Shown piece by piece: positions 57,840 to 64,000 of a stretch of DNA of 64,000 nucleotides (its first letter is position 1; each line of letters starts with the position of its first letter). The translations under genes were made by a program, and so were the position numbers. The DNA comes from Atriophallophorus winterbourni. Taxonomy: Eukaryota; Platyhelminthes; Trematoda; Plagiorchiida; Microphallidae. The notes under the pieces are model-generated. The model searched no databases. It saw only the letters and a program-made list of their open reading frames with translations, and was not told where the DNA came from. The stretch spans positions 1-64,000 of the forward strand of contig JACCGJ010014077.1 in the NCBI GenBank assembly GCA_013407085.1, written 5' to 3'.

Positions 57840-59690
57840 CATTTCGAGTTTGTATTCAACTTCGTCTTGTAAACTCCTGCGATGACATAGTTGTCCAAAA
57901 TTATCAGCCTCGCTGTTCCTCGTCTTTCAATAGGGTTGATGAGAGGGAGCACTTGTTGCTTGGACAACAACTATTTCCCCATATTCAACTTGCTTACATC
58001 TAAAGGAGATGGCATTCTATTCTAATTCGATTGATAATAATTCCGTCAGAGACAGATACCGGTGTAAACTATCTCTCGACTGGCCTAGAGCTTGACAACT
58101 AGGGCTGCATTCGACAGGTGGAAGTGTCCTTCAGAAGTCATTGGACAACTCTTAGCTGGTAGAGCCCAGTCAATAAAGTGTCGTCTCGCCACCGTCTGCT
58201 ATTCTCATTTAGTGCGTGGTAATTAAAAACAAACCGAAAAGTAAACAATTGATGACACAAACAGATCAGCTTCAAAAAATGGGAACCCGGAACGTCCAGT
58301 CCATGCTTATTGGGTGTCTTGATGACGGCTACTGAAAAAGGCGCTTTTCATTCACATCTCAAAACATTCGTTCAAAATCTGCACTGAAAAACGGTTTATT
58401 ATTATCGGATACTTTAAATACCCCAGTCTTGCTCAATTCAACGAAGGCAGTTGATTACCTTAGCGGTAGGGAGTTATAACCTGTCCACGAAGATTGATCG
58501 AACGCTTTGTCTTTCCACCCAAGCATGAAGGGCTCCGTCAATTCTGACGGTTGCATTTCAGAAGTCTTTGAAATCCGCCCAAGCGTTAAACAAGGATATC
58601 TGCTGTTCGGCAATTTTCTTTGCTGTGCTTCCTAAGCAATCTTTTAAGGAGAAAACAACAGATATTTATCTACGCACGCGAAATAATAACAAGCTTTTCA
58701 ACGTGAACCGATTGAGAGCATTAACCAAGTTACGGGATGTGCTAATCCGTGGACTGCTGTTTGCGACGATGCGTCCATTATTGCTCACTCCCAAGAACAC
58801 ATTCAGTCGCTAATGAACTCTTTATCGTCGGCATGCAAAGACTTTGGGCTAACAATAATGAGCAAGGCCAAAGTACTTAGCCAAGAGATTGCATCGCCTC
58901 CATTCATCACTGTTGAAAACTGTCAGCTTGAACCAGTACATCATTTCATATATATTGGTTCAACCATTGCGGATAACCTCTCGCTAGACACGGAGATTAA
59001 TAAGCGAATTGGCAGAACAGCTGTCATTATGTCCCAATTGAACTCACGTCTCGGGCAACTGCAAGCACGCTGCTTAGAATGATGATGGTAAACAGCGCTT
59101 GCGTAATAAATACTACACTCTTTCGCAGCGAAACATGGGCCATTCACGCATGACATGAACGGAAGCTGAATGCTTCTTTTTTACGAACGATTTTCAAGAT
59201 ATCGTGGTTAGGCAAAGTAAAAAATTTAAAAGTGATTACTAAATCTGGTCTACAGAGCATGTTCACGCTACTACGACAGCCCCGCCTACGCTAGCTGGGT
59301 TATGTATACTGAATGGAAAATCATCGTATTCCAAAATTTCTACTTTATGATGAATTAAAATCAGCAAGTCGACCTTTGGGCAAACTACGCTCGCCGTACA
59401 AATACGTTTGCAAAAAAGATATGAAATCTCTCAGCATTGGCCCTACTAGTTGGGAAAAACTTGCTCTTAACCGCTCATTTTGGTGGGACTGCGATAAGCG
59501 TCATGTTGAAGCCAGGAAATACCAAATACGTTCCTTGTCTGCTGAATGCAGATAACGCCGCCGCCGTGCAACTGACGTCCATTGCTGCGAGCGCTAAGGG
59601 AGAGATTATCACTCCCGAATCGGACTGTTTAATCATTCTAAAAGCTGCGGAGCATGGGATAGTCATACGCTTGGATATAGATTAATGGTT
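57840..59690 (+). pseudogene. RTE-like non-LTR retrotransposon, degenerate
   Basis: A short M-G-T-R-N-V-Q-S-M at about 58278 resembles the start of the endonuclease ORF, after which most of the endonuclease and N-terminal RT are deleted. From 58490 several frames add up to the RT palm: V-K-Q-G, L-F-N-V-N-R-L, L-I-R-G-L-L-F (the catalytic A-D-D after it is degraded), I-A-H-S-Q-E-H-I-Q-S-L, and F-G-L-T-I (58813-59082 frame). These are followed by H-F-I-Y-I-G-S-T-I and D-T-E-I-N-K-R-I. The tail (59313-59660) includes I-P-K-F-L-L-Y-D-E-L-K-S-A-S-R-P and ends with a C-terminal S-R-I-G-L-F-N-H-S-K zinc-finger-like motif. Many frameshifts; non-functional. Confidence 0.85.
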
Positions 59691-60049
59691 GACATTGACA
59701 AAAGGAGGCCAACAACGACAATATTTCGCAAAAAAAATCGAGAACGAAAGTAAAACTTGCGGACCAAATACTTTTTTCTACTCGGATTGACAATACGATT
59801 TTCGTGAACTAAACATAGCTTCTGATAATAATCAGATCCATATATATAGACCGTCTTCCAAACATCCTCCACAACTACACTCCATCATACGCTTCAGAAT
59901 TCGAAAGATGTGTATAGCACAATAAATTGATCATGTATAAGAGTTATAGCCACTTGTATTAATTTGGGATAATGTAATCGATCACTGTGGCTCCGTGTAC
60001 GAACTCCATTTAATAGTGGCTACAAAGTCTTACAACGTTTACTACTTAT
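59691..60049. other. Intergenic, nothing recognised
   Basis: AT-rich, short frames only. Confidence 0.4.
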
Positions 60050-60380
60050 CCACTCGTCCCGGGTTCACTTTAGCTAATTTTGTCTTTTCTTGATGACGGC
60101 AAACATCCAGAAACCGGTTGTGGTGTGTACGTGCGGGGGATGTGAGCAACACTGAACCTTGATCGTCTATATGCACCTTGAGTGCTTGGCCACGAACCAC
60201 TTTGTGATTCTGTTTTGTACAATGTGGTTCGTTGGACGAACAGCATTAACAGTTGCTCCGAAGTGTAAGATTGTTTTACAATTTCTTAGCTGTGTTAAGA
60301 CCCGCTAAAGCTAATCTTACTGTCTATCTTTAATGATAGCAAACAGCCAGATACCGATGTTCTGGAGTACATGTGGTGAT
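60050..60380 (+). ncRNA. Two decayed hammerhead motifs, subtype B
   Basis: At 60090-60135 TTGATGA, an imperfect CGGC/TCCA helix II, GAAA, ACCGGTT and GTGGTG: all elements but the first C and part of helix II survive. At 60330-60375 TTAATGATAGCAAACAGCCA then GATACCGATGTTCTGG is more decayed. Confidence 0.55.
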
Positions 60381-60625
60381 ATGAGGAAACTAATAGTTAA
60401 GAACAATGTGAGTTTTGTTCTATAAGAGAATAGATTGGATTTTCTCTATGATGAATGCTTAAAGATTATAACTTTTTCCTTGAGGGCATGTCTCAAGTCT
60501 TTTTGAGCAGATAGTAAAACTAATTAATGTCTAATTAGTGTTTCCTACAATGAAATTGGCACTTACGAATCTCGGGCGCATGTGTAGAAAACAGAAACTT
60601 GTGAACAACGCATGATCCTCAAGGT
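60381..60625. other. Intergenic, nothing recognised
   Basis: No gene-like sequence. Confidence 0.35.
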
Positions 60626-60731
60626 TATATAACAGTTGTGTCTGAACATCGTGGTTCGTTGTACGAAGCCTATATAACAGTTGTGTCTGAACATCGTGGT
60701 TCGTTGTACGAACCCTATATAACAGTTGTGT
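60626..60731. repeat. 45-bp tandem repeat, about 2.3 copies
   Basis: Copies begin with TATATAACAGTTGTG at 60626, 60671 and 60716, so the period is exactly 45 bp. Copies one and two differ only at one position near the end of the unit. Each contains the small palindrome TTCGT-TGT-ACGAA. Confidence 0.93.
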
Positions 60732-61220
60732 AAGGGATGGGGATGTGAGCAACACATTACTTTAACGCATGATTCTGTTTTCGAATAGTTCAAACTAGGA
60801 TTACAACCAACAGGGTCCCGTTCCTACTCACTGTGTGGCTTGCTGATCCGATTCTGTTATAGACGGAGTAGGCATAGTTACACGGAGAAGGAGCAGTTGA
60901 TACTAAGGACCACTGAACTCAAAGCATATAGAGACCAGGCAAATACAGCTAATCGTATCGCACTGAGTGTTGAAGTTATCGTCGTATGATCCAAGACTGT
61001 ACAACCGGATGTTCGCTACAAACTCGGGATCCGAAGGTTGATGGCCAATTACATGATTGATTTTGTTTCACATCTTGTCGGTGGACTTGAGGATAAGTGA
61101 AGATGAACCAGACATTGCTGCAAAGCGCAAAATGTTGAGCCTGGTGCAACGGAACATTTTACTGCGGAATTTCCGAGCAAGTTCATTGGTTTAACCCCGT
61201 GTGAGAGTACATGTGATTTG
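60732..61220. other. Intergenic, nothing recognised
   Basis: No gene-like sequence. Confidence 0.35.
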
Positions 61221-61700
61221 AAAGGGTGGTCAAGAATCAAGAATCAATATTTTATGGTAAAACAAAGCAATCGCTTTACATGTACCATTGGATGACAGCT
61301 ATGAAAAATACAGAGGATGCAATCAAAATTCTGTTGAGGTGTTTGGTTTATGTGGGTTCATATGGGGTCGATATACTGGGCTGATAGTGGAGTGCTCTTT
61401 GAACTAAGCATCTAGTTTCGATTTGAAATTACATATCGTAGGAGCATTCACAATATCATGTGATAGTGTATTAAACACAAGGCTAATACGCACCGAGAAG
61501 AAATGACGTCTACAATCGAGTCTTGGTTGCAGTATAACGAGACAACTTGAGTGACTCCGCGTATTCTTAGGGGAATTGACTTTTATCAAATCTCGGAGAG
61601 GGTGATTTTCCACTCGCAGTATTTTGAACGTAAGGATCATGTCGGTCCTTACTATCCTTTGTATAAAGTCGATAGTGGTCGTGCTTATCTTATGTAACAC
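61221..61700 (-). pseudogene. CR1-like 3' end, minus strand
   Basis: The minus-strand frame 61802-61404 includes F-I-Q-R-I-V-R-T-D-M-I-L-T-F-K-I-L, a K-N-T-R-S-H-S segment, D-C-R-R-H-F-F-S-V-R and F-K-S-K-L-D-A, the CR1 C terminus of the same subfamily as 10640-11160. The 3' end on the minus strand has TTGATTC repeats (plus-strand 61229-61246). It joins directly to a hammerhead repeat at its upstream side. Confidence 0.85.
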
Positions 61701-61980
61701 TGGCGTACAAGCGCAACATTTTGCATTTCCTTCGCGGATTCGTACAAACAGCACGAAACCGGTCGCGGAGTGTGTGTGTGTGTGTGTGTGATTGAAATCC
61801 ATGCAAATGTGTATCTTTGTTCATGACCATGAGTGTAACCCCATCGAAATGTGTGTAAGCACATGTGGTTAAACCGATTGGTGGAGTACATTCAGGCTTT
61901 GCTTATCATCTCTCCAAGACATGTGGTTGATGAGTGCATACACCACGAACCCGATCGATCTTTGTTCGTAAAAACAGGCT
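61690..61980 (+). mobile_element. Hammerhead-bearing retroposon copies, decayed
   Basis: First copy (61727-61775): AAACAGCACGAAACCGGTCG is intact but the CTGATGA box is replaced by GGATTCG. A (GT)10 run (61769-61790) follows. Second copy (61926-61965): TTGATGAGTGC, ATACA loop, CCAC, then GAAC, CCGATC. Neither should cleave. Confidence 0.58.
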
Positions 61981-63883
61981 AAGAAAGGTTTTCAACCGAT
62001 CTGTGACGGAACACGTTTCAGAGCATATCTAACACTGACCTCACGATTTGATACACTACTCCATGCTAATCAGAATGCTCATAGTTAAATGCATGACATG
62101 CGCAAATACCAGTGTCGTTCTTCAATAGTTATTCGTTAACCATCTTCACTTTTCTCTAAAGCCTGATCACGTCAGCAAGATCATCAATTGCAAAACTAAC
62201 AACATTGTATATGTGGGAGACGTGATCATTCAAACACATGTCAAGTTTAAGTCCACAATTTGTTGATAAGCTACTTTTTTGTATAATAAATAATACTGCT
62301 ACACGTTGCTATGGCTTCTCATGTGCGTTGTTATATCCTCTGAATTACAACGGATTCTCTCGCAAAGCTGCTCTTTGCCTCAGGCTTAAGACAAGTTGAA
62401 TTAGGTCAAGCAGGCGCCTCCTGCGTTGACCGGTGAACCAAAAGATCCATATCTGCCCCCCTCCGAATAGCTACCAGCTGGTAACTGTTGTTTATTAAAG
62501 AAGAACATTAAACTACACTTAAACTCCGCCAGGTAAATGTCACCTCAGCTTCCTGGTGAAACAGATGCCGAAAGCCAGTGGCGGTGAACAGCTGCCTGTC
62601 AGTCGCTACCCCATGGGCCCGGGGAACACACAAACAAATTGTGTTGCTTGTGCGATTGGAGGACATGGACATGTCTCAATTAACCGCATAGCAACGCGGG
62701 CGATGATGGATGGTTACACATCGGATGATGCGTTTTGACCTAATTTGTGCAACCCCAGGGGAGCGAATGTGGAGAGTGAAGTTTACATGGAAACATCCAA
62801 CATGTCGAATGGGAAAATCTATGTGAGTGGTCTTTAGTGATCGCTCGTTGATTCGGGAAAAGGCGTCGTGTTTCCATTACTGAAGAATGGAAAATCGTTT
62901 GGACCATCTAATTGCGTTATTGACGCTCAAATTTCCCGCTCTTCCTGTTATTCACACAAATGTAGTTTTTCCTAATCGTATCGAATACTTCTAGTCTAGG
63001 TACAGGTTTGTATTTCAGAGTTGTTGTCCTAACAAGCATAGTTACATGCGGACGCTTCCTCGCCGAACTTGAGTATCGCATCAGTGAAATTTATTTTGAA
63101 GCAATTTTACAATAGAAATCCTTCGAATTTATCTACTGTGTTTGGCTTCATCTCTTTTGATTGGCTGGGATTACTCCGTGTCCTCTAACCTCATGTAGGC
63201 AAACCGATCACGCGGAGACTAATACCTCCTTACCTTCAACATACGACGAAGGTTGTGGCGACAATCCTGTTACTATTTTGGCTACAAGACGACATGATCA
63301 TAAATGCATATGAATCAAGAATGGACCCGAAACCTTCAACAAGGCCAGAATTTGTCGCATTCACGCGGTTCTTAGAGCAATCAACCAAAGAGTAGATGGT
63401 ACATACAGATCATTGAAAATATACTAGCAACGAGGACACGCTAGAATCTTAGCCAATCACGGGAGACGAGATCGCATGCAGTCGAGTGATGAAAATTGCC
63501 AACTTGTTTCGAAAGAAGTTTGTTTTATGTTAACTAGTTTGGTGGCAACATATTCGCAATCCATTGGAATATGTTTGGGACCGATCGTGTATTCACAATG
63601 CAAAGAAATTTGTGTGCAATCGGTTAGAACAGTTTTGGGTAACGTTTCACTTCTGACACAGAAACTGCCTCAGACCAAGGGTGATAGTCAGGACAGGGAA
63701 CCTTACCGATAAACAGCCTATAGTACAGTGTGTCATATCTCGTGGGAATGACCAGGATCAGTGATCGATTTTCCTCCTATTGTGTATCCACGTCAATCTA
63801 ATACAGGTGAACACGGTCAAGGTCAGTTGACATAGTGGCTCAAATGCGTAAAAGTACATAACTAACGGGGCTAATGTTAACTT
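61981..63883. other. Unassigned sequence at the right end
   Basis: No gene is supported. A 60-codon frame at 62556 sits in a locally GC-rich block (62550-62760) that could belong to an unidentified retroelement. A 78-codon cysteine-containing frame at 63476 has no start or splice context that I trust. Composition is less AT-rich than in the tandem array. Confidence 0.4.
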
Positions 63884-63923
63884 GTAGGTATAAGGTAAAT
63901 AACAACTATTTACCTTCGCCTAC
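63884..63923. repeat. Long two-part hairpin
   Basis: GTAGG (63884-63888), AAGGTAAATA (63892-63901), loop ACAAC, TATTTACCTT (63907-63916), CCTAC (63919-63923). All 15 pairs are Watson-Crick with a small internal loop (TAT against CG). It could be an RNA structure of an unidentified element or a cruciform. Confidence 0.83.
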
Positions 63924-64000
63924 ATGCGGCGGCGGTTGAAATTGCCAAAGCTGGGGTTAATAAAGTGGATGGGGCAGAAAGCTCCACAGTCTGGCGCTCG

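Noticed and set aside
1..64000. Search for tRNA, rRNA, CRISPR arrays and bacterial-type operons
   Set aside because: None seen. The spliced gene and retroelement content are eukaryotic.

Overview
The window looks like nuclear DNA of a trematode, most likely a schistosomatid blood fluke. The reasons are its AT-rich composition, spliced genes, many CR1-like and RTE-like non-LTR retrotransposons, a BEL/Pao LTR element, dispersed repeats carrying hammerhead-ribozyme motifs (the hallmark of the schistosome Sm-alpha retroposon type), and a small Ly6/CD59-like GPI-protein gene. The species call is inference. All alignments were made by eye.

Layout. About 1-45431 is a tandem segmental array. Unit 1 (1-22096) and unit 2 (22097-42512) are full-length paralogous copies. 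Unit 3 (42513-45431) is a truncated start of a third copy. The window opens inside the array, so its left edge is not seen. Each full unit carries, in order: a fold-back repeat; a CR1 fragment with a second CR1 nested in it; a solo BEL LTR; hammerhead repeats; a damaged Ly6-type gene block with no terminal exon; two more CR1 relics; one Ly6 gene on the minus strand (exons 2 and 3 visible, signal-peptide exon not found); an RTE-like relic; and an internally deleted hAT transposon. Units 1 and 2 differ by private insertions. Unit 1 alone has a piggyBac-like MITE and a (CTT)n-tailed retroposon; unit 2 alone has a 5'-truncated CR1. Two tracts of about 3.1 and 2.5 kb are almost identical between units while the flanks are clearly diverged, which suggests gene conversion.

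From 45432 to 64000 the DNA is a retroelement graveyard: a CR1 with a nearly open reverse transcriptase frame (48.5-50.3 kb), an inverted third copy of the Ly6 3' flank (about 50.6-57.1 kb) split by a degenerate BEL/Pao element on the minus strand (51548-56970), an RTE-like element (57.8-59.7 kb), more hammerhead relics, a short tandem repeat, another CR1 end, and a long hairpin near the right edge.

The only host protein-coding gene I can support is the Ly6 gene, present once in each full unit. Its product should be a secreted, GPI-anchored three-finger protein on the worm surface. No tRNA, rRNA or CRISPR was seen. The items most worth follow-up are the hammerhead family, the conversion tracts, and the exon-2 differences between the Ly6 copies.
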